From: Paludibacter sp.
GTDB taxonomy: Bacteria > Bacteroidota > Bacteroidia > Bacteroidales > Paludibacteraceae
Reading direction: 5' to 3'
Assembly (NCBI GenBank): GCA_024710005.1
Contig: JANJVQ010000014.1
Coordinates: forward strand, 53,927 to 117,926
Length of the DNA: 64,000 nt
A program made the position numbers and the translations under genes. This document shows positions 18,188 to 26,541 of the stretch, piece after piece. The notes below the pieces were generated by a model. That model saw only the letters and a list, made by a program, of their open reading frames with translations. It ran no database searches and was not told where the DNA came from. How positions within the stretch are numbered: position 1 is the first letter of the stretch; each line of letters starts with the position of its first letter.

Positions 18188-18294
18188 ACCATATAAGTCA
18201 TATAAGTAACATATAAGTTTTTTATTTTTAAGCGTAAATTATAATCATTTAAATCGTAAATAAACTTATATGTTACTTATATGACTTATATGGT
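18188..18294. repeat. 33-bp perfect inverted repeat built of CTTATATG units
   Basis: Arms 18188-18220 and 18262-18294 are exactly complementary, with a 41-base AT-rich loop. Each arm is itself three near-direct copies of a 9-11-bp word (TTATATGTTAC, TTATATGAC, TTATATGGT on the right arm). Shorter members are at 26498-26529, 28358-28429, 32184-32203 and 57753-57784. Confidence 0.92.
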
Positions 18295-18379
18295 AAAAAC
18301 TCTTTTGCCCAAATTTAAACCATTTCAAACTGAAAAACAAATAATAATTAACTTTTCTTGCAGAAAATTGGTTGATACA

Positions 18380-18583
18380 TCACCGTTTGTTGAAATCGCC
18401 GCAATGAAAAGGTTCTTTATCTTTGTTCTTTTCGTAATTTTTCAGAATTTCATGTTTGATGTCGCAACCGGTACAGTCATCGCAGTTGGAGGCACTTTTT
18501 GAGCGCAGGGATTTAACCACGGCATATATGGTATATGCTACGGCAGCGGTGATAATCAGTATGACGATGATGTTCTGCAACAT
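18380..18583 (-). CDS. FeoB-associated-type Cys-rich single-pass membrane peptide
   Basis: 67 residues: an N-terminal membrane segment (about 4-23), then a basic stretch and NCDDCTGCDIKHE, the C-x2-C-x2-C signature of the small 'FeoB-associated Cys-rich membrane protein' family. Those proteins usually sit beside feoA/feoB in ferrous iron uptake. Here no feo gene is nearby, so the link to iron transport is only by family. It is 41 bp upstream of rlmD on the same strand. Confidence 0.75.
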   Translation of the reverse strand: MLQNIIVILIITAAVAYTIYAVVKSLRSKSASNCDDCTGCDIKHEILKNYEKNKDKEPFHCGDFNKR

Positions 18584-18624
18584 ATCAAAAATTCAGTTAT
18601 TAACGCGTTGCAGGTGTAAGAGCT

Positions 18625-20034
18625 TTACTCCCTGATTTCCAGCAGTGCCACGTTTTCTACATGGTGGGTGTGCGGGAACATGTCCACAGGCTGAACGTTG
18701 GTAACCCGGTAAGCTTTGTCGAGCAGACTCAGGTCGCGTGCCTGTGTCGCGGGATTGCAGCTAACATATACAACACGTTTGGGTGCGGCAAAAAGGATGG
18801 CGTCAATCACATCATTGTGCATTCCGGCGCGGGGCGGATCGGTGATAATCACATCCGGCTTACCGTGTTGCAGTATGAATTCCTGATTCAGGATATCCTT
18901 CATGTCTCCTGCGTAAAACAAAGTATTGTCGATTTTGTTCAGTCGCGAATTCTCTTTGGCATCTTCGATGGCTTCGGGGACATATTCGATGCCGATAACC
19001 TGTTTGGCTTGGTGCGCCACGAAGTTGGCAATCGTTCCGGTGCCTGTATATAAGTCATATACGATTTCATTTCCGGTGAGTCCGGCATATTCCCTCGTGA
19101 TTTTGTACAGTTCGTAAGCTTGCTTAGAGTTTGTCTGATAAAAACTTTTCGGGCCGATTTTGAATTTCAATCCTTCCATATCTTCGTAAATACAGTCGGA
19201 GCCTTTGAAAACAAACACTTCCTGATCGGTTATGGTATCGTTAGCCTTTGAATTGATGATGTATAACAGTGAAGTTATCTGCGGGAATTTATCAGCCAGA
19301 TGTTGCAGTAAGTCTACTCTTGCCTGTTTATCTTCATGAAAGAAAACCACGATCAGCATCAGTTCGCCCGTGGTACTGGTACGCACCATCATGGTACGCA
19401 GGAAACCTTCCTGTTTCCTTAAATCGAAGAAAGTCAGTCCATTTTCGAAAGCGTAATCCCGTATTTCATTACGCAACTGATTCGAGATATCATCCTGCAA
19501 CCAGCATTTATGGATGTCGAGGACTTTGTCGAACATGCCCGGGATGTGAAAGCCCACGCCATTCATATTTTGCTCCTGACCAAGATTCATCTCTTCAGAA
19601 GTAAGCCATTTTTTATTGGAGAAGGTAAATTCGAGTTTGTTGCGGTAGAATTCGGTACTTTCAGAACCCAGTATGGGTGTAATGTCAGGGAGTTCAATTT
19701 TTCCGATACGGGTCAGGTTGTCCACCACCTGTTTTTGTTTGTAGGCAAGTTGCTGACTGTAAGGCAACATCTGCCACTTACATCCCCCACAGGTTCCGAA
19801 ATGCTCACATGCCGGCTCTATCCTGTCTTTCGAATATTCATGAAAACGAATGGCACGTGCTTCTAAGTAAGCACTTTTCTTTTTGGTAACCTGCAAGTCA
19901 ACCACATCGCCGGGGATGACGTGCGGTACAAAAACTACTTTTTCGTTGACACGGGCCAGGGCTTTACCCTCGGCGGCAATGTCGGTAATCTGAATTCTTT
20001 CGAGAATGGGATGTGGTCTTCTGTTTTTTGCCAT
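18625..20034 (-). CDS. rlmD: 23S rRNA (uracil-C5)-methyltransferase, RlmD/RumA family
   Basis: 469 residues: an N-terminal TRAM domain (IQITDIAAEGKALARVNEKV, about 10-70), a [4Fe-4S] motif C-x5-C-x2-C (CEHFGTCGGC), and a SAM methyltransferase domain with DLYTGTGTIA, TDPPRAGMHN and the catalytic SCNPATQARDL near the C-terminus. It makes m5U in 23S rRNA; RlmD versus RlmC specificity is not certain from sequence alone. The [4Fe-4S] cysteines argue for the RumA type. Confidence 0.92.
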   Translation of the reverse strand: MAKNRRPHPILERIQITDIAAEGKALARVNEKVVFVPHVIPGDVVDLQVTKKKSAYLEARAIRFHEYSKDRIEPACEHFGTCGGCKWQMLPYSQQLAYKQKQVVDNLTRIGKIELPDITPILGSESTEFYRNKLEFTFSNKKWLTSEEMNLGQEQNMNGVGFHIPGMFDKVLDIHKCWLQDDISNQLRNEIRDYAFENGLTFFDLRKQEGFLRTMMVRTSTTGELMLIVVFFHEDKQARVDLLQHLADKFPQITSLLYIINSKANDTITDQEVFVFKGSDCIYEDMEGLKFKIGPKSFYQTNSKQAYELYKITREYAGLTGNEIVYDLYTGTGTIANFVAHQAKQVIGIEYVPEAIEDAKENSRLNKIDNTLFYAGDMKDILNQEFILQHGKPDVIITDPPRAGMHNDVIDAILFAAPKRVVYVSCNPATQARDLSLLDKAYRVTNVQPVDMFPHTHHVENVALLEIRE

Positions 20035-20042
20035 TTTATAAC

Positions 20043-20089
20043 TCTTTTGTCATCCTGAACGAAGCAAAGTGAAGTGAAGGATCTCCTCT
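20043..20089. repeat. GTCATCCTGAACGAAG dispersed repeat
   Basis: This stretch, ending GAAGGATCTCC, looks like a common bacterial intergenic repeat (consensus TCATCCTGAACGAAG...GGATC). A short related piece (GATCCTTCGCTACG...AGGATGAC) is at 21095-21118 on the other side of the acyltransferase gene in opposite orientation. Confidence 0.6.
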
Positions 20090-20112
20090 TCAATTGCAGT
20101 TCATTCATTATC

Positions 20113-21009
20113 TTACATCAAACACGCCAGCGCGATGCTGTTGAACTTCGTTGCTGCGCTATCGCTGCGGGAGGTGAGTACTACGGGCTTTTCCGTGCCA
20201 AACAACATACCCCCGATTTCTGCGTGTGCAAAGGTAACCATACTTTTGTAAAAAATATTCGCTGAAACGAAACTTGGGAAAATTAAAATATCGGCATCGC
20301 CAGCGATGGGGGTGTCGACTTGTTTGATTTTTCCTAATTCCGGATTAATGGCCAGAAATAAATCCAACGGACCAGCGACAATGGCATCGCCGAATTCATT
20401 TGCTTGCCCCAGTTCAAGCATTTTTTTATAATCAGACATGAAATTGAGCTTCGGGTTCATCTTTTCTGTACCGTGCAACAAGGCTACTTTGGGTTTACTG
20501 ATGCCAAAATTTTTTGCCGTATCAATGGCGTAGCGGATAATGGCGGTACGTTGCCTCACATTTGGTTCCGGTATCACGGCTGGATCGGTAATAAACAATA
20601 ATTTAGGGTAGCCGGGGATTTCTATGGCAGCAATGAATGTTACCACATTGCCAAACGGCACTAATCCGGTCCCTTTTTTCAACACGGCATGCAGCAATAT
20701 GTCCGTGTTCACAAGTCCTTTCATGAGGATGTCGGCAGCTCCGGATTTCACCATCTCAACAGCCATGGTCGATGCAACTACCGGATCGCTACAGTCGATA
20801 AACTGTATGTCCTGTTGCTTTTCAAGCAACTGAATGTCATAGTCTTCCGGATTCCCGATGATTTGTACGCTCACGAATCCCATGTCGACCGCACGGGTGA
20901 CAGCCTCCATCGAGTTGGCATCAGCCGGATTTACAACCACCAACTTTTTGTGCTGGCTGAGCTGTTGTAAGTGGCTCGTAAGTTCTGAAAATGACCTGAT
21001 AGCAAGCAT
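20113..21009 (-). CDS. Phosphate butyryl/acetyltransferase family enzyme
   Basis: 298 residues of the PTA_PTB fold: KKLVVVNPADANSMEAVTRA near the start, MVKSGAADILMKGLVNT (about 88-104), LLFITDPAVIPEPN (about 140-155), and AGDADILIFPSFVSANIFYKS towards the end. Length and motifs suit phosphotransbutyrylase (Ptb) rather than the longer Pta. It would exchange CoA and phosphate on short acyl groups. The partner butyrate kinase gene (buk), usually adjacent, is not in the window. Confidence 0.82.
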   Translation of the reverse strand: MLAIRSFSELTSHLQQLSQHKKLVVVNPADANSMEAVTRAVDMGFVSVQIIGNPEDYDIQLLEKQQDIQFIDCSDPVVASTMAVEMVKSGAADILMKGLVNTDILLHAVLKKGTGLVPFGNVVTFIAAIEIPGYPKLLFITDPAVIPEPNVRQRTAIIRYAIDTAKNFGISKPKVALLHGTEKMNPKLNFMSDYKKMLELGQANEFGDAIVAGPLDLFLAINPELGKIKQVDTPIAGDADILIFPSFVSANIFYKSMVTFAHAEIGGMLFGTEKPVVLTSRSDSAATKFNSIALACLM

Positions 21010-21032
21010 ATATTATAGTTTGTGAATTTTTA

Positions 21033-21081
21033 CAAATATATGGTTTTTTATCTGTTAAAAAGAATATTCTTTGTATCTTTG
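21033..21081. promoter_or_regulatory. Divergent -7 elements for the acyltransferase and DUF2723 genes
   Basis: Minus strand: TATATTTG at 21033-21040 for the acyltransferase. Plus strand: TATCTTTG at 21074-21081 for the DUF2723 gene, with TCTG (one mismatch to TTTG) 19 bp upstream at 21051-21054. Both -7 cores match TAnnTTTG. Confidence 0.5.
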
Positions 21082-21175
21082 AACGGTTTTTTTTGATCCT
21101 TCGCTACGTTAGGATGACGTAGTAAATAAGTAATATCAGAAGAAGGACACAATCTATACAAAATTCTGCATCAAC

Positions 21176-24100
21176 ATGAAAAGATTCAAATTACTGAACA
21201 ATGTTTTCGGATGGCTGGCATTTGCCATCGCTGCTGCGACTTACCTTTCAACGATGGAGCCAACAGCCAGTTTCTGGGACTGCGGCGAGTTTATCGCATC
21301 TGCCTACAAATTAGACGTGGGACATCCCCCCGGAGCGCCGTTTTTCATGCTGACAGGGCGTTTCTTCTCGCTCTTTGCTTCTGATCCAACACAGGTGGCT
21401 TTGATGGTCAATGCTTTGTCGGCTATCGCGAGTGCGTTTACCATCCTGTTCTTGTTCTGGACCATCACGCACCTGGCCCGAAAAGTGATTGCAAAAAATG
21501 AAGATGATTATACGTTTGCAAATGTAGTTGGTATCCTTGGCGCCGGTATGGTGGGTGCGTTGGCTTATACTTTTTCCGATACATTCTGGTTTTCAGCCGT
21601 CGAAGGAGAGGTGTATGCTTATTCTTCGCTGTTTACTGCCGTCGTTTTCTGGTTGATACTTAAATGGGAGCGCGTGGCTGATAAACCGGGTTCTGATAAA
21701 TGGTTGATTTTGATAGCCTATCTGATGGGACTTTCCATCGGTGTTCACTTGTTGAACCTGCTGGCAATACCGGCTATCGGACTGGTGTACTATTTCCGTA
21801 ATTATAAAGTAACACCCTGGGGGGTTGTCGGCGCCATGCTGATTTCGGTGGCTATTCTGGGAACGGTGCTGTACGGCATCATCCCCGGATTCGTGGAAGT
21901 GGCCAGTCAGTTCGAATTGTTGTTCGTAAATGGTTTCGGCTTTGCTTACAATACGGGTATGTATGTGTACATCGTACTGACCATCGCGATTTTAGGCTGG
22001 TCAATTTTTGAAACATATACACAAAAGCATTACACCAGGATGATTATTTCGTTTCTGGTTGCGATTACAATCGTCGGAATACCTTTCTTCGGGTCAAACT
22101 TTATTATGGGTTTCCTGATTGTGGGTGTGCTGACTTATTTGTTTTTTAAATACAAGAAATTTGTTAATGCCCGCTGGTTGAACACGTCGCTGGTGATGAT
22201 TACCGTAATATTAATCGGTTATTCTTCTTATACTGTAATTGTTATCCGCTCGGCAGCCAATCCTCCGATGGATCAGAACTCCCCCGATAATGTGTTTGCC
22301 CTGAAATACTACCTGAACAGGGAACAGTATGGCGACAGACCTTTATTATATGGCCAGGCATACAATGCCCCTGTTAAACTCGAAATTAAAGGAAATACCT
22401 GTATCCCGATGTATAAAACAGGTGATCCTTCCTATGCCCCTGTTCCAAAAACAGATGCCAATGAAAAAGACTACTATTTTGTAACGGGTCATAAACTCGA
22501 TTACATCATGGACGACCGTTTCAATATGTTCTTCCCGAGGATGTACAGTTCAAGCCCTGCTCACGTAAGCGCTTACAAATCGTGGGGCGAAGTGAAAGGT
22601 AAACGGGTGCGGTTTGATTACTGCGGACAGGAAAGAACGGAATTTGTGCCCACATTCACAGAGAACATGCGATTCTTTTTCAATTATCAGCTTAATTTTA
22701 TGTATTTCAGGTATTTCATGTGGAACTTCAGCGGTCGCCAGAATGATATTCAGGGACATGGGGAAGTGGATCGCGGTAACTGGATTACGGGGATTAAGTT
22801 TATTGATAATAAATTAGTGGGTGATCAGACCAATCTTCCTTCGGAACTGAAAGAGAATAAAGGAAGAAATGAATACTACATGTTGCCATTGTTATTGGGC
22901 ATTATCGGCATTTTGTTCCTGATTTACAGTGGAAAAGAGGGCAAACATTCGTTCTGGATTACAGCCCTGCTGTTTTTCCTGACAGGTATCGCCATCGTGA
23001 TTTACCTGAATCAGACACCTTATCAACCCCGTGAACGGGATTACGCTTACGCGGGTTCTTTCTATGCTTTCAGTATTTGGATCGGACTTGGGGTGCTCGG
23101 CTTGATTCGTTTCTTCGAAAAATACCTTCCGAAAACACTTGTGTCTGTTGTGGTCTCAGTAGCTGCGTTGGGTGTTCCTGCCCTGATGGCTGTTGAAAAC
23201 TGGGACGATCACGACAGAAGCAATCGCTATGTGGCGCGTGATTTCGGACATAACTATTTGGTTTCCTGTAAAGAAGATGCTATTATTTTCTCGAATGGCG
23301 ATAATGATACATTCCCCTTGTGGTATAATCAGGAAGTAGAGGGTAACCGTACAGACGTGCGGGTATGCAACCTCAGCTACCTGCAAACCGACTGGTATAT
23401 CGATCAGATGAAACGGGAGGCTTATTTGTCGAGTCCTCTTCCAATATCCTGGAAACCGAAAGATTATGTATATGGTACTAATGAAGTGATTTCTATACGT
23501 GATGTTCAAAAAACGCCACTGGATGTATCCACTGCTTTCAGAATTGCCCTGGATCCTGAAATTAAAATTGAGGGTGAAAATATTATTCCATCTAAACAGT
23601 TGTTTATTCCTGTGAATAAAGAGGATGTGCTAAAATCAGGTACACTTGATTCTACCCGTGCCGGTGAAATTGTTCCTCAAATCATGTTTGACCTGAGCAG
23701 TAAGTCCCGTTTGACCAAGAGCGAACTGATGGTTATCGAGATGCTGAATGAAAACAAATGGAAACGTCCGGTTTATTTCGCGGTAACGGTAGGGGATGAT
23801 TATTATCTTGGACTGAACGACTACTTTGAACTGACCGGTCTGGCTTATCAGGTGATGCCGGTAAGTACCGGAGGAAAAGGGGCTGGCGTGAATACGAAAG
23901 AGATGTACGAAAACATGATGCATAAGTTCCGCTGGGGTAATGTGGCAGATCCGAAGGTTTATTTAGATGAAAATACCCTGCGCATGTGCCGCACGCACCG
24001 GATGATGTTCTCCCAGCTTGTTGGTGCCTTGATACAGGAAAATGATACGGTAAGAGCCAAAAAGGCGTTGGATTTTGCCATGGAAGTACTTCCGGGAACA

Positions 24101-24391
24101 ACAATCCGCCACGATTATACTTCGGTGTTGCTTGGCGAATACTATTATGCACTGGGTGAATTCGCCAAAGGGAATGAGATTATGGATTTTGTGGCAAAAG
24201 ATTGTCTGGAAAATCTGGATTGGTATTTCCGCCTGACAAATGCCCAGCGTAAAAGTGTGGAAAGCCGTATCGGACATAATTTCGGTGTGCTGAATCACAT
24301 CCTTCAGCTTGCCCAGCAGTACGGACAGAAAGCATTAATGGATCAATATCTCCCCGCGTTTGAGAAACTTTCGCAGCGGGTCAGAATGTAA
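21176..24391 (+). CDS. DUF2723 (GT117-like) multi-pass membrane protein
   Basis: 1071 residues. About a dozen membrane segments occupy residues 10-350 and 565-690. The family signature is at the start: PTASFWDCGEFIASAYKLDV followed by GHPPGAPFF. Large soluble segments follow (about 380-560 and 700-1071), and the C-terminus looks helical/TPR-like. DUF2723 includes human TMEM260, reported as an O-mannosyltransferase, and shows the GT-C style of a polytopic enzyme with an early acidic pair (D36, E39). By inference it glycosylates exported proteins or envelope polymers from a lipid-linked sugar. A deacetylase gene follows 9 bp later. Confidence 0.85.
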   Translation: MKRFKLLNNVFGWLAFAIAAATYLSTMEPTASFWDCGEFIASAYKLDVGHPPGAPFFMLTGRFFSLFASDPTQVALMVNALSAIASAFTILFLFWTITHLARKVIAKNEDDYTFANVVGILGAGMVGALAYTFSDTFWFSAVEGEVYAYSSLFTAVVFWLILKWERVADKPGSDKWLILIAYLMGLSIGVHLLNLLAIPAIGLVYYFRNYKVTPWGVVGAMLISVAILGTVLYGIIPGFVEVASQFELLFVNGFGFAYNTGMYVYIVLTIAILGWSIFETYTQKHYTRMIISFLVAITIVGIPFFGSNFIMGFLIVGVLTYLFFKYKKFVNARWLNTSLVMITVILIGYSSYTVIVIRSAANPPMDQNSPDNVFALKYYLNREQYGDRPLLYGQAYNAPVKLEIKGNTCIPMYKTGDPSYAPVPKTDANEKDYYFVTGHKLDYIMDDRFNMFFPRMYSSSPAHVSAYKSWGEVKGKRVRFDYCGQERTEFVPTFTENMRFFFNYQLNFMYFRYFMWNFSGRQNDIQGHGEVDRGNWITGIKFIDNKLVGDQTNLPSELKENKGRNEYYMLPLLLGIIGILFLIYSGKEGKHSFWITALLFFLTGIAIVIYLNQTPYQPRERDYAYAGSFYAFSIWIGLGVLGLIRFFEKYLPKTLVSVVVSVAALGVPALMAVENWDDHDRSNRYVARDFGHNYLVSCKEDAIIFSNGDNDTFPLWYNQEVEGNRTDVRVCNLSYLQTDWYIDQMKREAYLSSPLPISWKPKDYVYGTNEVISIRDVQKTPLDVSTAFRIALDPEIKIEGENIIPSKQLFIPVNKEDVLKSGTLDSTRAGEIVPQIMFDLSSKSRLTKSELMVIEMLNENKWKRPVYFAVTVGDDYYLGLNDYFELTGLAYQVMPVSTGGKGAGVNTKEMYENMMHKFRWGNVADPKVYLDENTLRMCRTHRMMFSQLVGALIQENDTVRAKKALDFAMEVLPGTTIRHDYTSVLLGEYYYALGEFAKGNEIMDFVAKDCLENLDWYFRLTNAQRKSVESRIGHNFGVLNHILQLAQQYGQKALMDQYLPAFEKLSQRVRM

Positions 24392-24400
24392 GGTGAAAAG

Positions 24401-25000
24401 ATGCAGTTTCCACGCTTTTTAAGACCTCTGTTCGGGAAGTTAACCTGGCGGGTGAAAACCGATTCGAAGCTGATTTATCTCACTTTCGATGACGGGCCCG
24501 TGCCGGAGGTGACTCCACAGGTGCTTGATATCCTGGATGAGTACGGATGGAAAGCGACTTTTTTCTGCGTGGGTGATAATGTGCGTAAGTATCCTGAGGT
24601 GTATCAGGAGGTGTTGAGGAGAGGTCACCGTGTAGGAAACCACAGCTTTAATCACATCAGGGGCTACCGGTATTCGGTTGAGGATTATGTAGCAAATGTG
24701 CAAAAGGCATCGGCATACATCGAGAGTCGCTTATTCCGTCCCCCGCACGGCAGAATTACTTTTTCTCAGATAAAAGCCCTGAAAGAGGACTATGATATCG
24801 TGATGTGGGATGTGATTACGTATGATTACGATAAGAAGAAGAAACCCGAACAAATCATGCGCACGGTGAGAAATTACCTGCGAAAAGGTTCGATCGTGGT
24901 TTTTCATGACTCGATTAAAGCGAAAGATAATGTGCTGACAGTCCTGCCACAGGTATTAGCCTACTGGAAAGAAAAGGGATACAGCTACGGCTTATTATAA
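24401..25000 (+). CDS. Polysaccharide deacetylase (NodB/CE4 family)
   Basis: 199 residues, essentially one NodB domain: TFDDGP with the catalytic and metal Asp (D30, D31), HSFNH with metal His (H81, H85), RPPHGR (the usual RPPYG with Tyr replaced by His), MWDVITYD, and VVFHDS near the end. CE4 enzymes remove acetyl groups from chitin-like or peptidoglycan sugars. No signal peptide is evident, so its location is unclear. It is in an operon with the DUF2723 gene (9-bp gap). Confidence 0.9.
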   Translation: MQFPRFLRPLFGKLTWRVKTDSKLIYLTFDDGPVPEVTPQVLDILDEYGWKATFFCVGDNVRKYPEVYQEVLRRGHRVGNHSFNHIRGYRYSVEDYVANVQKASAYIESRLFRPPHGRITFSQIKALKEDYDIVMWDVITYDYDKKKKPEQIMRTVRNYLRKGSIVVFHDSIKAKDNVLTVLPQVLAYWKEKGYSYGLL

Positions 25001-25003
25001 AAC

Positions 25004-25122
25004 GGTGTCTCATAAGCACCCAACTGCTGCGTTGTTTTCGATGTGAGCGTTTGGTCACGTACTTAAGTACGCTCCCTCACCCTCAATCTCAGCGCCTTGC
25101 ATTTTAATACTTCTGAGATACC
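25004..25122. repeat. MITE-like element with terminal inverted repeats and a central palindrome
   Basis: The ends GGTGTCTCATAAG (25004-25016) and CTTCTGAGATACC (25110-25122) are inverted with 11 of 13 matches. The centre is the perfect palindrome CGTACTTAAGTACG (25058-25071), with GAGCG/CGCTC extending it. There is no coding capacity. It fills the 148-bp gap between the deacetylase and DUF2851 genes. Confidence 0.7.
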
Positions 25123-25148
25123 TTGGTTGTTTTTTTAATTGATTAACT

Positions 25149-26420
25149 ATGAGGGAGTTTGTTTTACATTACATCTGGCAGCATAAGCTGTTTGTGCAGC
25201 ATGATTTACACACCACCGACGGTCAGCGGATCGAGGTTATTGATGTGGGAAAACCGAATACACATGCTGGTCCCGATTTCTTCAATGCAAAAATAAGAAT
25301 CGGAAAAACCATCTGGGCAGGCAATGTGGAAATACATAACCTGGCATCGGACTGGAATAAACACCGGCATCAGCAGGATAGAAACTACGGCAATGTGATT
25401 TTGCATGTGGTGAAAAAAGCGGATGTGCCTGTTTTCCTGGCTGATGGTCAGAAACTGCCCCAGCTCGAATTGTCGTATGCCGCAGAGATTGAAACGAATT
25501 ATGAAATGCTGGTGTCGGGGACAAAATGGATTGCCTGTGCAGATAAAATCAGCGGGGTTCCTGAAATTTACATCCGGGCGTGGAAAAATGCCCTGTTGAT
25601 GGAAAGGATGGAGCAAAAAGTGCAAGAAATTAAGGTTTTGCTTCAGTCGGGGAATAATCATTGGGAAGAAGCCTGCTTTGTGATTGTCAGTAAATGCTTT
25701 GGATTTTCAGTGAATAACGAAGCATTTCTCAGTCTGGCTAAATCCATTCCGCTGATGTTAATACTGAAAAACTGCCGGGATGTGGTTCAGTTGGAGGCTA
25801 TGTTGTTCGGTCAGTCGGGTTTACTGAAAGACTTAACCTGTCAGGATGACTATATTGAAAAGTTGAGGCGGGAATATACCTTTCTGCAACAGAAATATCA
25901 CTTGCAACCAATGGATGGAAAACAGTGGCGGTTGTTGCGGTTGCGACCTGATAATTTTCCGTATATACGTATCGCGCAGCTTGCGTCTTTGTTTTACAAA
26001 AGACAACAGTTGTTCTCTCAACTGCTCAATAAACCTGATATAAGATCGTTGATGCACTTATTGGATGCGGTTGAAGTTTCAGAATATTGGAAGAGTCATT
26101 ATATACCCGGTGAGGTGCATGCTCCCAAATCAAAGAAATTAGGACAGGAATCAGTTCAGGGTATTATAATTAACGCGGTTGTACCTTTGCTTTTCTGTTA
26201 CGGAGCACATAAAGAACTTCAAAGTCTGAAAGATAAAGCCTTACAACTGTTAGAAGAGATACCGGCTGAAAACAATTATATTACCCGCGGGTGGCGGGAA
26301 ACGGGATTAACATTAGAAACAGCTGCTGATTCGCAGGCGCTGATTTGTTTGTATAAAAGATATTGCGAAGCAAAGAATTGTTTGAGATGCAGGATCGGGC
26401 ACAGGGTGTTGACGACTTAA
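25149..26420 (+). CDS. DUF2851 family protein
   Basis: 423 residues starting MREFVLHYIWQHKLF, with the family signature GPDFFNAKIRIGKTIWAGNV and EIHNLASDWNKH (about 40-75), and a Cys-rich ending KRYCEAKNCLRCRIGH with four cysteines in a metal-site arrangement. DUF2851 is widespread in Bacteroidota; its function is unknown. The N-terminal half has a nuclease-like feel (GPDF ... EIH), which is only an impression. Confidence 0.85.
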   Translation: MREFVLHYIWQHKLFVQHDLHTTDGQRIEVIDVGKPNTHAGPDFFNAKIRIGKTIWAGNVEIHNLASDWNKHRHQQDRNYGNVILHVVKKADVPVFLADGQKLPQLELSYAAEIETNYEMLVSGTKWIACADKISGVPEIYIRAWKNALLMERMEQKVQEIKVLLQSGNNHWEEACFVIVSKCFGFSVNNEAFLSLAKSIPLMLILKNCRDVVQLEAMLFGQSGLLKDLTCQDDYIEKLRREYTFLQQKYHLQPMDGKQWRLLRLRPDNFPYIRIAQLASLFYKRQQLFSQLLNKPDIRSLMHLLDAVEVSEYWKSHYIPGEVHAPKSKKLGQESVQGIIINAVVPLLFCYGAHKELQSLKDKALQLLEEIPAENNYITRGWRETGLTLETAADSQALICLYKRYCEAKNCLRCRIGHRVLTT

Positions 26421-26422
26421 AA

Positions 26423-26529
26423 GTCTACGGTCGACAGTCTCCAGTCTCCAGTCTCCAGTCTCCGGACTCCAGACGTCAGTCGTAGGTGGTTGAAAAAAAC
26501 TTAAATGTACTTTTATGACTTATATGGTT
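26423..26529. repeat. GTCTCCA heptad array followed by a CTTATATG element
   Basis: 26423-26478 is eight 7-bp units (GTCTACG, GTCGACA, three GTCTCCA, GTCTCCG, GACTCCA, GACGTCA). 26498-26529 is a degenerate copy of the right arm of the 18188-18294 palindrome, ending ATGACTTATATGGTT. Together they fill the gap before the next gene. Confidence 0.85.
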
Positions 26530-26541
26530 AAATATTAATTA

